From contig JALNQF010000009.1 in NCBI GenBank assembly GCA_028456385.1, positions 434,001 through 498,000 of the forward strand: a stretch of 64,000 nt of DNA, given 5' to 3'. This DNA comes from Ophiosphaerella korrae (taxonomy: Eukaryota > Ascomycota > Dothideomycetes > Pleosporales > Phaeosphaeriaceae). This document shows, in pieces, positions 10,576 through 22,139 of this stretch. The stretch's first letter is position 1. Each line of letters begins with the position of its first letter. The notes below the pieces were generated by a model. The model ran no database searches and was not told the origin of the DNA. It saw only the letters and a program-made list of their open reading frames with translations. The position numbers were made by a program, and so were the translations under genes.

Positions 10576-12389
10576 ATGAAGCTACTTTCTTTACAAGTGC
10601 TCGCTGCCACAGCAGCCTTGTCTGGTTTCACCAGCGCGCAAGACTCATTCGCCGATCAGCTACTAGAAACTATCGATGCGTTCCCTACAGCAGGCTCAGA
10701 TTCAATTCTTGATGAGATGCGGGCGTCCATCCAGAATTTGGATCACACTCTCGATGATGGTATAATTTCCCGAGTTCGTCGGCGTTCTACCGCGCGCTCG
10801 CGATTCGCGTGCCAAATGCTCAAGGGCATACTTCCGAAGTATTACACCGATTCGATAAGCGAGTCACCCTATAATATTCTACGGACAAAGAACTGGTGAG
10901 CAGGAATCCCCTGACTCGCCAGAAATTATTTGACAGCGAATCTAGGTCGAGCAACTGTGATTTGTCTGCAGCCTGCTTTATTACTCCCGTACACCCGGCT
11001 CAAGTAGCTGTAGCCCTACAGATCATCAATTGCGCCCAGTCAAAATTTGCCATCCGCTCGGGTGGGCATAATCCCAACCCAGGCTTTGCAGGAGTTGGGG
11101 AAGAGGGTGTCACTATTGACACACAGGGTTTCACGGCCTTAGAACTCAATGCCGACAAATCAATGGCTACTGTAGGCGCTGGGCTTCGATTTGGCCCAGT
11201 TCAGACATTCCTCGACCAAAATGGTGTTGCTGTCGTGTCGGGTCGCAACAAAGATGTGGGCACTGGGCTACTACTTGGCGGTGGTCATCCACTTCTCAAT
11301 TCGCTCACAGGGATGGCGGCCGACACTATTGAGAGCATAGAGGTAAATAAAGATTCGATTGTGATTAACTATAACTACTAACCATGGTGTATAGATTGTT
11401 CTACCCAACTTTCGGGTTACCCGGGCAAGTCGTACTGAGAACCCTGATCTGTTCCGAGCTCTCAAAGGTGCTGGGAACAACTTCGGTAAGAAAAGATTTG
11501 TTGTGCAAATCTTGAGATGTTACTAATTCAGTTAGGTGTCGTAACCAAATATGAACTTAAGACAAATATGCCTCGTAATATTTGGTATAACGTTGTGTCG
11601 TATTCCAATACCAATCCCCAGGCCGTCTTTGATGCTCTTGTACAGGTGCAGAAAAATATGGAGTCAGATCCGAAGGCAGGCATTCAAGTTACATGCTCCC
11701 CTCTGGGTTTTGCTGTTACATTCGTCTATGGTGAACATACTCAAGACCCGGAAGTCTTCTCACCGTTCCGAACCTTAAATGCAACGGCTGTAACCATTCC
11801 CCCAACTAATGGCACCACTGTCAAGTTCATCGACGCCATTAGCCCACCACCGAGCGAGGCCAGCCGCGACACAGTTGGTGTTACCACATACTTGGATACC
11901 ACTTTGTATGTGGAAATTTACAACCAGTACTTAGCTGCCGTGAAGCAAAACGCTGGCCCAGGAACGGTCTTCCTACTGCCCATTCAAACATTTGGAGCTT
12001 CGTCTGCCCGGATCGCCGAGCAGAATGGTGGAAACGTCCTGGGTGCTACGGCCAAAGCGCAAACCTGGTAATTAAGTCTCAAAAATCCTAATTGGCTATA
12101 TTCTAATATTTGTAGGTGGAATCCGATTGCCCAATGGACAAACCCAGCCGACGACGCCAAAGTCCACCAGACTCTTCTTGATCTTGCAGCATCCATCAAA
12201 TCGTTAGCAGAAAGAAAGGGCGTTTATGACAAATATATCTTCCCCAACATTGGTGCGCGGGAGCAGAATGTGCTCGCGAGCTTTGGTGAGCAGAATTTGA
12301 ATTTCTTGCGGGCAGTGAGTAGCAAGTACGACAAGTCTTCCATGTTCCAAAAACTGCTGAATGGGGGCTTTCTTATCTCCAAGTCCTAG
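10576..12389 (+). CDS. Secreted FAD-linked oxidase, berberine-bridge-enzyme type
   Basis: Covalent-flavin oxidase of about 537 residues. Exons are 10576-10895, 10946-11342, 11395-11485, 11536-12067 and 12116-12389. Residues 1-20 (MKLLSLQVLAATAALSGFTS) are a signal peptide, so it probably works in the secretory pathway or outside the cell. The first splice restores NWSSNC before the FAD_binding_4 domain. RSGGHNPNPG holds His148, the usual covalent FAD attachment site. GTGLLLGGGHP is the second cofactor loop, although families usually show a G-G-L-x-L-G-G-G-x-S form. The last exon starts with a WWNP segment and the BBE substrate domain ends close to the C-terminus. In fungal clusters such enzymes perform two-electron oxidations or ring closures. 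Neighbouring NRPS, P450 and monooxygenase genes suggest a late tailoring role. Confidence 0.9.
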
Positions 12390-14669
12390 TGGGATACTCA
12401 CAATGAGGGACGAGTATAAGGAAGAGTTTCCCAATGTTAATATTAATGTAATCATGTCATCCTACTATTCTTCCATAACTCATAGATGTGCCAATCATGT
12501 CTGAAATGGCTTAGCGATATGTCAGTCAGCAAAAAAAATTACACTGCTCATACTGATATTTTGGTTATCTTTGGAGACGTTGTGTCAAATGATTAGGATG
12601 CGCTAGTTGTTAGACTAGTTACATGTCGCCAAGCTCGCTAGGCACCCACCGAGTCTCATAAGGCCGCCAAATTCTCTGAGGCAAACCGCATGCCGGCCGG
12701 CTCCCGGGAAGTGCTCCGGTAGCCATGATGTTCGCTGCCCGAAGGTCAATACGTTCGGTAGCCATACGTCTGAAACTTACTATGCAGGCACACTGTCACG
12801 TGATTGGTACTCCGATGCTAGCACACAATTGTTTTTGGATGCTTCGAAAGTTCTATGTCCCAGTATGTGAAGTTGCCATGAGAAGAGCTTCAAGATATAA
12901 TGTAACATATTTGAGTAAATAGAGATAGTTTCTTGTGAAGCAACAGCTGTTCGTAATTGGTAAAAACTGAACAAGTGACTATGTTTTGTTCATCTTTGGT
13001 GATTCCATACGTGATTGATATTGGATTCACACAGACTAAGAAGTTTGGCTCAATAAATGAAGTCACAGTATACATTTTGCACAATTGTCTGGTTGGTATT
13101 GACGAAGGAAACATTCAGGGAAACATCCTCTTGTGACCTTGCTTAGTAACTGCACCCAAGATACCCGGTAGTCCAAGGTAAGACGTGTAACATGACTGCG
13201 ATCTTGAGAGTTCTAACAAATCCTTTTGGGAGTAACGATATTCTTATAAGTATATATGTGTCCCAATTAGTGAGAAGAGTACCATTCTTGAGAACGTATA
13301 TGAGAACAACCTTTAATATTTAAAACGGACTTCCGTAGGGTCAGTCACACGTATTAGATGTCTGCTATATTCGTTGGCTCTAAATATTGCGCCGTTGAAC
13401 CTAGCTTTGGTAATTGGTTTATCTCTCAAAAGTGTTCTTACTTATACAATATCAAGGTCCTGAGTTTCGGATCAGTGTATACGACCTCTGGCAAGATATT
13501 TTAGTTTTTCGATGCTTCTGATCATCTATACTTAATAGAAATAGTTTAACTGATGATACCGTTGTTGCCCTAACAAGCGCTATCTCGCATCAATATGCAA
13601 ATTATAGTTGAGTATATGCTATCTTTCCAATAAACTTGTAGTAGAATTGTTATATAAGAAGTTATATAGATGTTACAACAGAGTGATCTCCATCTTGAAC
13701 TTCTTATAGTTGTTTTTTTTAATATGCCTCTGCATTGTCCTGTCCTCAATAGCCCCAGTTTTCGGGGTTCTTTCATAATATCGTCGAAAACGGCGGGGAA
13801 TCTTATTCAGATGTACACGAACAACCTGGTGAAATTTGACCTCGCGAGGTAAACTGACCTAAATGGATCGGGGATTATACGGGTTTCACTCAACTTGAAT
13901 GCAGTTCCATATATATTGGTTGGTGTTTGCTAGGGCTGAGACCAGGGCCGTCGTCCTTACATAATAGCTGTTTCTATCGATCTTTCTAGTAGTTAAGACC
14001 CGCTGCAATTGAGACCTAAATTAAAATTCCTCTACGTACTCGGTAGCTTATCGCCATGTCCTAGGACATCTGAGTATGCTATGAATATCAGAAGCTTTTG
14101 TCAACAGTAAATCACCTACTTACTATACGCAAGGACGTATCCCGATGAGCATGCACCTATCCCTTGTAATGTACTAATATTAATTTTCCTAGATCGTTTT
14201 ACTACAGATCATTATTGATCTTCACGAAGAAATAAGGAATCTGATTTATATACATGTTATACCTAGATAGCAAAATATATTTCTAAGTATATTGAGGTAT
14301 GGTGTAGCTGGTCTAACGAGTATATCCTCAAGATGGAAGTGACTTCCCTTGTGTTCAAAAGGTGATTTATAAAGCCTTTTCTATATTCTGTCTCATCGAA
14401 TTTCGAAGAGATTCGATACCTATATGCATATCTTTAAAGAAAAACCGAAAACCCCTGTGCACTATAATACAAGCTGAACTTGAGAATGTAGAGTAGTAGA
14501 TAGCTGCAAATTTACAATAGATCAAATTGCAAAGCAATGCATTATCACTTTGTTCATTTTATTAGAAGGTAAAAATAACTCCATAAGTACTCGGCGATTC
14601 GGACTTTGACTTTGTTACACAATTACCGTGTACGTTGTGCTGGTATGTATACATATGTAAAGCCCTCTG
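12390..14669. other. AT-rich gene-free gap
   Basis: These 2.3 kb hold no ORF that I can support. The sequence is clearly richer in A and T than the flanking genes and has many stops in all frames. I saw no transposon protein in it. It separates the NRPS group from the methyltransferase group and may be decayed repeat sequence. Confidence 0.6.
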
Positions 14670-15577
14670 CTAGGTTGGCTTCCGTCCCCAAACTGCCCTC
14701 AGCGGAAAAACGGCCCCTTTTTCAGTGAGCTCCTTGACCAAATCCGCTTGCAATGTTTCAAGCCTTTCAGCACCCAATGGCCTCTTTTCCTCGGGCATCT
14801 TCTTTGTAAACGCGCCCAGCCCTTCAATCGCCATACCACAGCTCACAGCACCATTCCGCGCCAGCTCGGGGTCTGGGTGTGTCTTTCCCATGCGCAATAC
14901 AATATCCTGCTCCTGAATATCAACAAACCCTTCTTCCTCGATATGACCACGCAAAGCCCCACCAAGATGCCACTGAGCCCCAACAAAATTCGCTACGCCT
15001 TTCATAAGCGTAAGGAGGTCACAGAACACAGGTGTATCGGTAGGATTAACAGTATCCGAGGGGAACTCCATAGTAGCTTCAATTAGTTGGATCCATCCAC
15101 CCGGTTTGACAAGGGAGGCGAAACGGTGCACAACGTTTTGAGCATTGGGGCCTGCGCCGAGGAGACCCAAGCGCTGGTGTACAAGGTCAAAAGTGTTCTT
15201 AAACTCGGTGGGCCACTCGTTATTTATATCTTGCACCTGAAAGATGATATTTGTGGGGACCAAGGTGGGGAATGGGGAAGGATTAAGGTCTGTGCCAATG
15301 AAGGTGTGAGAAGAAGGATCTTCTATTGACTTTGATAGGTCGAGTAGCCATGTTCCTAGTTACGTTCGTGTTAGTTTATTCTATCAAAGGAACTTTCCAC
15401 GGCTAACATACCGTCTGCAGTGGCGCTGTCTAGCACTTTTTTGGGGGTGGAGAAGTCGATTGGCGCAAGAATAAGTTTGCCACCTGTGGCGTCTTTCGCA
15501 ATATAGTGATTGCTAGCTAGTCTCTTGCGTTCCAACTCACTCTCCATCCAATATACGCTTTCTTGTGCGTTGTCCAT
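14670..15577 (-). CDS. SAM-dependent methyltransferase (class I)
   Basis: Predicted soluble methyltransferase of 283 residues that would move a methyl group from S-adenosylmethionine to a cluster intermediate. Exons are 15412-15577 and 14670-15355; the splice gives SATADGTWLLDLS. The SAM site is a variant of the usual VLDxGxGTG loop, read here as KKVLDSATADGTWLLDL, followed by an acidic strand FIGTDLNPS. Later segments include FDLVHQRLGLL and LVKPGGWIQLIEA, which match the post-motif strands of LaeA-like and other fungal methyltransferases. The C-terminal part, with a GLGAFTKKMP-like helix, probably forms the substrate lid. The degenerate glycine loop is odd but occurs in fungal cluster methyltransferases. 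The acceptor atom cannot be told. Confidence 0.85.
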
Positions 15578-16270
15578 CTTTAATCTTAATTTAATAAGTA
15601 GCTCTTAACCGTATACAACAATGTATAGTCAGCAAGGGGGGCTTAATCTTGGATAATGATGATGACTGTGATGATGTCACATCCTATTATAGCACTTAGT
15701 CAAGCGTTAGAAGGACTGTGCGGCACGGATTTCATAATGTAACCGCTGTCCTCGGATTGTGTGTTACAACCTCGAACCCCCGAAGGCCTTGCGGTGCTCG
15801 GGTTCGTTTTGCGCTACTCCAGCCCGATCGGTGGCCGGGACGAAGCCTCCTTCCCCAGCACTAATTCAAGATTTCAGCTACTTTTGTACCTTGACGCCCG
15901 ATATTGACAAATAGCTTTCTCAAACACAAGTTGGAACTGTGGATAGAGTCAACAAGACGTCTTTTTCGTTATTTTCGACTACTAGTGATATCGGATAGTT
16001 TCACGAAGAAATTGAATTTTGGGTCTTTTAACATAGATGTATATTTAGTAAGATATCTGCTTTCCTGTCTGGATTGGATGTCTGCAATGTGCAATATCCT
16101 CGCATAAGGCATTACGGAAGTGGCATAGCGATACTCAAATCTATGGTGAGCAATAAGGCATGTCAATTCCTCTATTTTGACCTCAAAGACTTTTCGTGAA
16201 TGAATCTATCTTCAGTAAGTTAACACTGATCTACCTCTACATGTGAAGCGAAATGCAACTGAAGCCGCCC
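15578..16270 (-). other. Methyltransferase upstream region
   Basis: This gap of 693 bases holds the methyltransferase promoter and the 3' flank of the next gene. A TCG-N6-CGA lies near 15773, one base longer than an AflR site, so I do not count it. No further gene is visible. Confidence 0.5.
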
Positions 16271-17587
16271 TTACGCATTTTCCAGCTCGTGTACCCACTT
16301 CTCAGCCTCCTTTGCGAGATCGGGCTCATATAGCCACAACAGCTCTCCACCATCACCACGCGTGAGCGATTGATCAGTCCATATGGCTCCGGGCGGCAGT
16401 TTTGCTCGCTCTGGCTCTGGTAAACGCTTCGCATTCATTTGCTTCGTGAGGTCCAAGACCTTGTTAATTCTTTCCTGTCGATATGCTTGCCACTTCAAAG
16501 CCGCCTTATCGAGCGGCACCTTGGGAGATAACTTTGAAAGAAGCGTTGCCAAACTGCGAATATCCTCGAAGCTTTGATTTGCACCCTGGCCAGCTGTTGG
16601 TGGGATGGCGTGTGCCGAATCTCCTACAAGAATGATTCTCTTACTATCGGACAACCATGAAGCTAACGGTGGTATGCCATAAAATGCCCAGAAACCCATA
16701 CGATCAACTGGGGTGGCCTCCAGTGCGGACTGAACCACATCTGGCCAGTCGTTCTTGTTCTCTTGCAGCATATCATATAGTTTTTGCTTGTCTTTCCGCA
16801 GGTCATCCCATCCTTTCGTATCCAGCTCTGCGAATCGTCTCTGCGAGCCAATAAAAAGCTCAGATCCATCGGGCTTTTGTGGAACTAGCAAGAATGCTCC
16901 TGCTTTGGCCATGACAGTCGCCGGGAGCTGGTAGCCGTCCGGAATACGAAGCTTCGATCGCTCGACGACACTGTTGACGCCCATAAATCCCGCGTAAACA
17001 GGGTTGACTTCGGGTAAAAAGGTCTTGCGCACACTGGAGTGTATACCATCAGCACCGATGAGGAGGGGAGACGAGGCGGTCTGGCCGTTTTCGAATGTGA
17101 AGTCGACTTGGTCCCCGCCGTTGTCGGTGATGGCGGTCAGCTTGCTATCAAAATGTATTGGGATCTTGCGCTCCCGCATCATAACAATCATTTCGTCTAG
17201 GAGCTCTTTGCGCATGATTCGTATAGCCGAGTATCCGTACAACTTTTCTGATCCGAAATAATATTCGTCTGTGGTCTTGTCTTGGCCATCTTTGAAAGTA
17301 AGGACATCTAAGTGAAAAGATCGTTTCTGGACGCGCTCAAGAACACCAATACTATCCAGGACACGAAGTGCATTGGGCGAAAGCATGACACCACCGCCCT
17401 GATCAAAATCCTCAGAACGGGCTTCATAGACAGTAGACTTGATGTGCAAGTCATGTAGGGCTAGAGCAAGTGAGAGGCCCTGTACATAGGATCAGTATTG
17501 CCTCATGTATATCTGTAGCGCAGAAGTACGTACCGCAAGACCACCTCCAATAATCGCAACATGAGAGGGGGGCGCTGTGAGGCTCAT
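16271..17587 (-). CDS. FAD-dependent monooxygenase, salicylate-hydroxylase-like
   Basis: Group A flavin monooxygenase of 420 residues. Exons are 17534-17587 and 16271-17479. The first exon encodes only MSLTAPPSHVAIIGGGLA, so the first intron splits the FAD loop, which continues GLSLALALHD to complete GxGxxG. The body has LLIGADGIHSSVR (DG motif) and RIILVGDSAHAIPPTAGQG (GD motif), followed by NQSFEDI, typical of salicylate hydroxylase and zeaxanthin-epoxidase-like enzymes. The C-terminus ends in a helical stretch without a thioredoxin-like extension. It lies on the same strand as the methyltransferase and near the EthD gene, and an AflR-type site lies 170 bases upstream. It likely hydroxylates or decarboxylatively hydroxylates an aromatic ring; the substrate is inferred from family only. 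Confidence 0.93.
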
Positions 17588-20009
17588 GTCGAAGACAGAG
17601 AAAGGGATTTCAAAGGAACGACGAGCGAGTCGTATTCAAATTTGAAAGGCCGGATAGTACGATGGTGATAATGTCTAAGCAAATGCGCTACTTTTGTACG
17701 ATGTAGGTTGTGCAATGAGGGCATCTGCTTGCTCGGCTTCCGGGCTAACGTCTAAATCGGTTAGCGGTAGGCACCCACCGCACGGGTCACTACTCGTTGC
17801 CGCCCCACTTCTAGTGCTTCACATCAGGAAGGGATTCCTTCTTCTTGCATCTTCTTGCGACAAGACGCAAATTATTCACACTAGGTGAGCCCTTCGCAAT
17901 TGTTGAAGCTATGCTCTGATTATCGCGGCGCAATGTGGATGAACCGCCGTGAGGATCCTTGCTATGGTGCGCCGCACGGTAACGGTTGCAGGTAGGTGCA
18001 TACTGTGTAGGCAGTACTCTTTAATGAGGGAGATTGATATTGACTGCGGCTTGGCTGGAACATGGCGGATCTAAGTAGGTGACTAGAGGTGTTGGCACAC
18101 CGGTTGGGTACCCTGTCGTAGGATTGATTCAACAGCAATGCTGGGGTTATCGTAAACTACTGAGATTGGTAAAACTTACGCTTTACGCTACACAAATTCG
18201 GGATAACGGACCAACTCCCAGTAGCTATCCTGTACTAAGGGAATGTTTACCTACATAGGCATGCCCACAATGCCTATTCCTACTAGGTTTCGTCTGAAAG
18301 ATTACTTCGCTGTAAGTTTGTCAATTCGTGCATGGGTAGCTCCGCACGGATCTTTCGGCGAGACTAAAACGGCCCGAATACCCGGGTAGCAATTAGGGTA
18401 CTAGGAATAAGGAATCAGGCGCAACCCTCCGATATGCATGTAAGCCCATGGGGGAAGGCTATGCGACGTGGATAATACACTCACTTTGTTATGACCGTCG
18501 CAGGGCCTTCTTTAGGAACATGGGCCTTTGCCTCGCTTCCCACGACTCATAAGGGAGGATGAATAAGCGGCCTTCCTCCAACGGTCCACGAAGTAAGCCA
18601 AGCCCCATCAAACCACAGAACTCATCGTCCAGCCTGGGCATTGCTGAGGGACTTGGTATTGAGTAGATTTCTAAGCATACTCATATCCACTATCATGCAA
18701 TACCTCCTGTTACGAATAGATTGTGAATGGCATTCTGCTTTCACAAGAACTGATGAAGTGATATTGCGCTAGCATCGTCGTGGTTGCGGATCTGATATCA
18801 TCTTGCGCTTCCACTTCGCGAAACATTTTTGATGCAGCGCGAGCCCCTACTGTGTAGATGCCAGAGTGTAATAAATCGGATAAGATTATGGATCCGATGA
18901 GGTATAATCTAGATCTAGGGTCTTTCAACTGAGGATGATATTAGGGAAATAGCGCGCGATTAGTTTCTCAAAGCCAAACTTTTTCCGTTGTGCACAACCG
19001 GGAGACCCGATCTTGACCGAAATTTGGAACTTCCGATCTTTACTTGAGATCTCTTGAGCACGATCTACGATCGAGATATCAGCTCCCCCTTGAGCCATAT
19101 TCATCTTTCCCTTCTACTAATCTAGGCAGAGGGCTTTAGTTTTATCAATATCATCAACGCCAAAGCATTACAGAGGTTGCTATGATAATCAACCAATGAT
19201 TCCATAGTTATCCTTTAGTTGCCTGAGGGGTACATGTTCTATGTGCATTAATACATAGGCAGCCTTAAAGTAATTCAGGACAAGCCATCGTCAGAGCAGT
19301 CATGTATCAATAGAGTCTGTCGTGCGTCTCCTCCATTCTGAATCTTTACCGATTTGAAGCGAATTCATGGGTTTCATATAACAGTTAAAATATTGCCGCA
19401 CAAGGACGAGCACATAATGCATTGCATACAAATCATCACCCCAGACAACCTCATTTTACATCACGATTCAATTTAATTTCAGGACTTTTATGTAATACTG
19501 ATGAAAATTGGCAATAGGCTTTGCCAATTGACATATGACAGGTACTCAATTGAGTAAGAAGAGTCTCACAGGTTGACTGCTAGCCCGACACCACCTGCCT
19601 ACCTAGGTACCCTAGCCCCTCGTAACCGTGGCCCCCGTTGCCGGCGTCAAAACTAACCCGGTGACCGAGGGCGAGATATCGTTTGACATCTGACGGAACA
19701 TGTGTCATCCTCACCTGAGACGAGATTCCCGAAGTCACTAACAGATCTTGAGCTTTCCCTATCTAGGCCATGTTCGCGGATGATGGATGATCCCGCTTTG
19801 CCGAGGCCGAAGATGGAGCGGCAATTTCTTGTTATCGAAGAAGGAATATCCCTGGACACGAAGTTCTAGTCGCTACGGCGTCATTCCGGGATTGGCGGGC
19901 TTCGATATACTACGTACAGCGGGAAGTTGTTACTGCTATCGCCTCAGTTGCATCCACTTTCTTCTACCTTTTTTTTTTTACTACTGCAAAAACACACCCC
20001 TACAACGAA
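17588..20009. other. Gene-free intergenic region
   Basis: These 2.4 kb lie between two divergent genes. I see short ORFs only, none with a recognisable motif. The left end carries the monooxygenase promoter with an AflR-type site, and the right end the EthD promoter with a poly-T tract near 19970. Confidence 0.55.
17757..17767. promoter_or_regulatory. AflR-type binding site TCG-GTTAG-CGG
   Basis: It fits TCGSWNNSCGR at every position and lies 170 bases upstream of the monooxygenase start. A neighbouring TCG-GCTTC-CGG at about 17733-17743 misses the consensus at one base. Confidence 0.4.
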
Positions 20010-20345
20010 ATGGTCTATCGCGTCTATCTCTTGGCTGTCAAGGCCCCAGGCATGACTATTGAGGCATTCAAAAATCATTGGGACAACCAACATCTCAATC
20101 TCCTGAAGGAAATCGCAGGCGACGCATACCCAAAAGTCGAACACATGTACCCGGAGAAATTGGCTGGCACCGATGCCTACCACTTCGATGGTATTGGATA
20201 TCTCGAGTTCAAAAGCCGCGAGGACTATATGAAGCTCGTTACGATTTCAAGCGAGCCGGCAAACAAGATGAGGTTGGAAGCGGATGAAAAATTATTTTTG
20301 GACAGGTCAAAAATTCAGATGTATGTTGTTGATGATGCGGCGTAG
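20010..20345 (+). CDS. EthD-domain protein
   Basis: Single-exon protein of 111 residues with a dimeric alpha-beta barrel fold expected from the EthD family. The frame starts with MVYRVYLLAVKAPGMT and holds FKNHWDNQHLNLLKEIAG, the family signature in which a short helix presents a His near the barrel cavity, then GIGYLEFKSREDY. The usual length is about 100-130 residues, so it looks complete. Fungal relatives act as dehydratases, cyclases or decarboxylases on aromatic polyketide-like intermediates, and other members support ether degradation. No PKS is visible here, so the substrate remains open. The adjacent monooxygenase and methyltransferase support a tailoring role. Confidence 0.88.
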   Translation: MVYRVYLLAVKAPGMTIEAFKNHWDNQHLNLLKEIAGDAYPKVEHMYPEKLAGTDAYHFDGIGYLEFKSREDYMKLVTISSEPANKMRLEADEKLFLDRSKIQMYVVDDAA

Positions 20346-20775
20346 GAATTTTTGAGAGGCAGCTTGGGATTTGATTAAGCGAGTAAAGGAATGGTATTCG
20401 ATTCTAGATGCGGTATTAAATCTATTGTCTAGAGGGAGAAGTTACTGCACTGGTTGATGATTGATGGTAAAGACGTGATGAAGAAAGAAACCTTGCCTTG
20501 CAAATGAGTTTGAGAGGACCGCCAACTGCCTTAGTTAAAATTTTCATATTGTAGCTATAGTTCAAGGCTTCGTAACAATGCTTTCGAATCGACATGAGAA
20601 GGAATGCGCTTTTCGGGAATTTCATTTCCTACGTGTACAAGTTTCTTAGGGGATGCTCAACAGTGAAATTGAAATGATACGTAGAATTTTAGCAAAAACG
20701 ATACTGTTATAAGAAACTAAGGTGCTATTTAGATACCTGATTGGTAATCCTAGTCTAAAATTTAATACTTCAAGA
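20346..20775. other. Convergent 3' intergenic region
   Basis: This 430-base gap separates the ends of two convergent genes and should hold both terminators. I see no gene in it. Confidence 0.5.
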
Positions 20776-22139
20776 TTAACGCTTAAGAACATCGTTATTC
20801 CATGTATTTTTGCCATAATTTTCCATGGGAATGCCATTGACAGATTGTTTCTCAATGTCAATCGTGTAATGTTGTGTGATGCCATGCTTTGGAGTGTTGT
20901 CGTTGGTAGCGCCAATCTTCTGCCACGGAGAAGAAGCGGAATTGAAGGTGCTGTTTGTGCCAGATGTATCAGTGCGACTTGTAGAGGAAAGCTTGGAAGA
21001 CTTTGTTGTGCCCCAAGTAGAGAGTTTGGAAGAGCGGAACGAGTTCGTCATGGACAATAGTCGATTGAATGGGACGCCGAAGACTTTCTGGAGCGCGGGA
21101 TGCATAACAGGCATGCAAGCATTGATAATACCCAGGGTAATCTCAAGGCCAGACCACAGGGCGTCTTCGATAACGGTAACAGTGAAATTCATCTTGGCCT
21201 GAGGCGAAGAGAATTTAACCACATGGTAAGTACGCAACGCTGTGGCAAAACAAACGCTGAGGTAGGTGTTGGTTAGACTAGAAAAGTGTGCGAAGCTGTA
21301 ACCACTTACAAGATACCGAGACCAAAAACAATCATCAACGCAAGCTTCTTCCTCGAGTTGAGCTGCAATGTCCATAACATTGGCATCGGAAGCACGAGGA
21401 TGCTCACATCGAGGATGAGGTTGAAGATAGAGCTGAGAAGAAACTTCAAGTTCAGGTTCCCGCAGTGCTGAAGCGTTTGCGGCCCAATTTCCCAATTATA
21501 GCGCAGTGGCCTACAAATAGCAAAAAATGTGATTGTGCAGCCTATCAAATAAGCCACTGCCAAAGCCTCGAAAAGGAACACGATTTTGCGAAATTTTGAG
21601 ACACGGAAAACCGTGGCAAAGAAATCAAGGATAGAGAGGCGGACGAAGGTGTTGCCCCATGCCTGAAGAAGCCATGCTACAATAAAGGACTAGTAGTGTC
21701 AGCCGTATGAATTATACAAGGTGGACATGAGCAGTACTCACCTGCTGTGTAAATTTCCGTGCGGATGGTGCAACCTTGATGAGCGGATACCCAACGCCCC
21801 CTCTCTCGGCCACTACACGAGTTAGCTGATGCTGTTCACTGTGTGGTGGCGTAGCTTACCGAGCCAGCATATACAGAGATATCCAGTGGCAAAGACAGCG
21901 GCAATGAGAATCGCATAATCATTGAAGCGAATAGCGTTCTTCTTAATAATCTTGCCCCACAATCTGAGTCCGATGGAAGCAATGGCTAAGATATAGAAGA
22001 TAGTGACAGGAACAACTAGGGCAAGTGCCTTGGTGGCAATGGGCTCTTTGGTGACGTCGAGGAAAGGACCTGCCAGACCTGGAGCAATAGGTGGAACAAC
22101 CGGCACACTTGGTGCGCTAGTTGATACGGGAGCGGCCAT
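20776..22139 (-). CDS. Fungal rhodopsin-domain integral membrane protein (PTH11-like)
   Basis: Seven-helix membrane protein of about 403 residues. Exons are 21860-22139, 21742-21812, 21310-21689 and 20776-21256. The N-terminus is proline-rich and outside the bilayer. The third exon holds SFIVAWLLQAWGN and VRLSILDFF, then ICRPLRYNWE with the conserved cysteine, then DVSILVLPMPMLWTLQL, the signature of the fungal rhodopsin domain, and the splice to exon 4 gives GLGIFVCFATALRT. The last helix is followed by a Ser/Thr-rich tail of about 100 residues. Such proteins occur in many fungal clusters (for example satratoxin SC1 protein 4) and in the PTH11 receptor set; their substrates or ligands are largely unknown. 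It may sense or export the product. A TCG-N5-CGA site lies about 290 bases upstream. Confidence 0.88.

Noticed and set aside
15773..15784. AflR-like TCG...CGA before the methyltransferase
   Set aside because: The spacer is six bases, not five.
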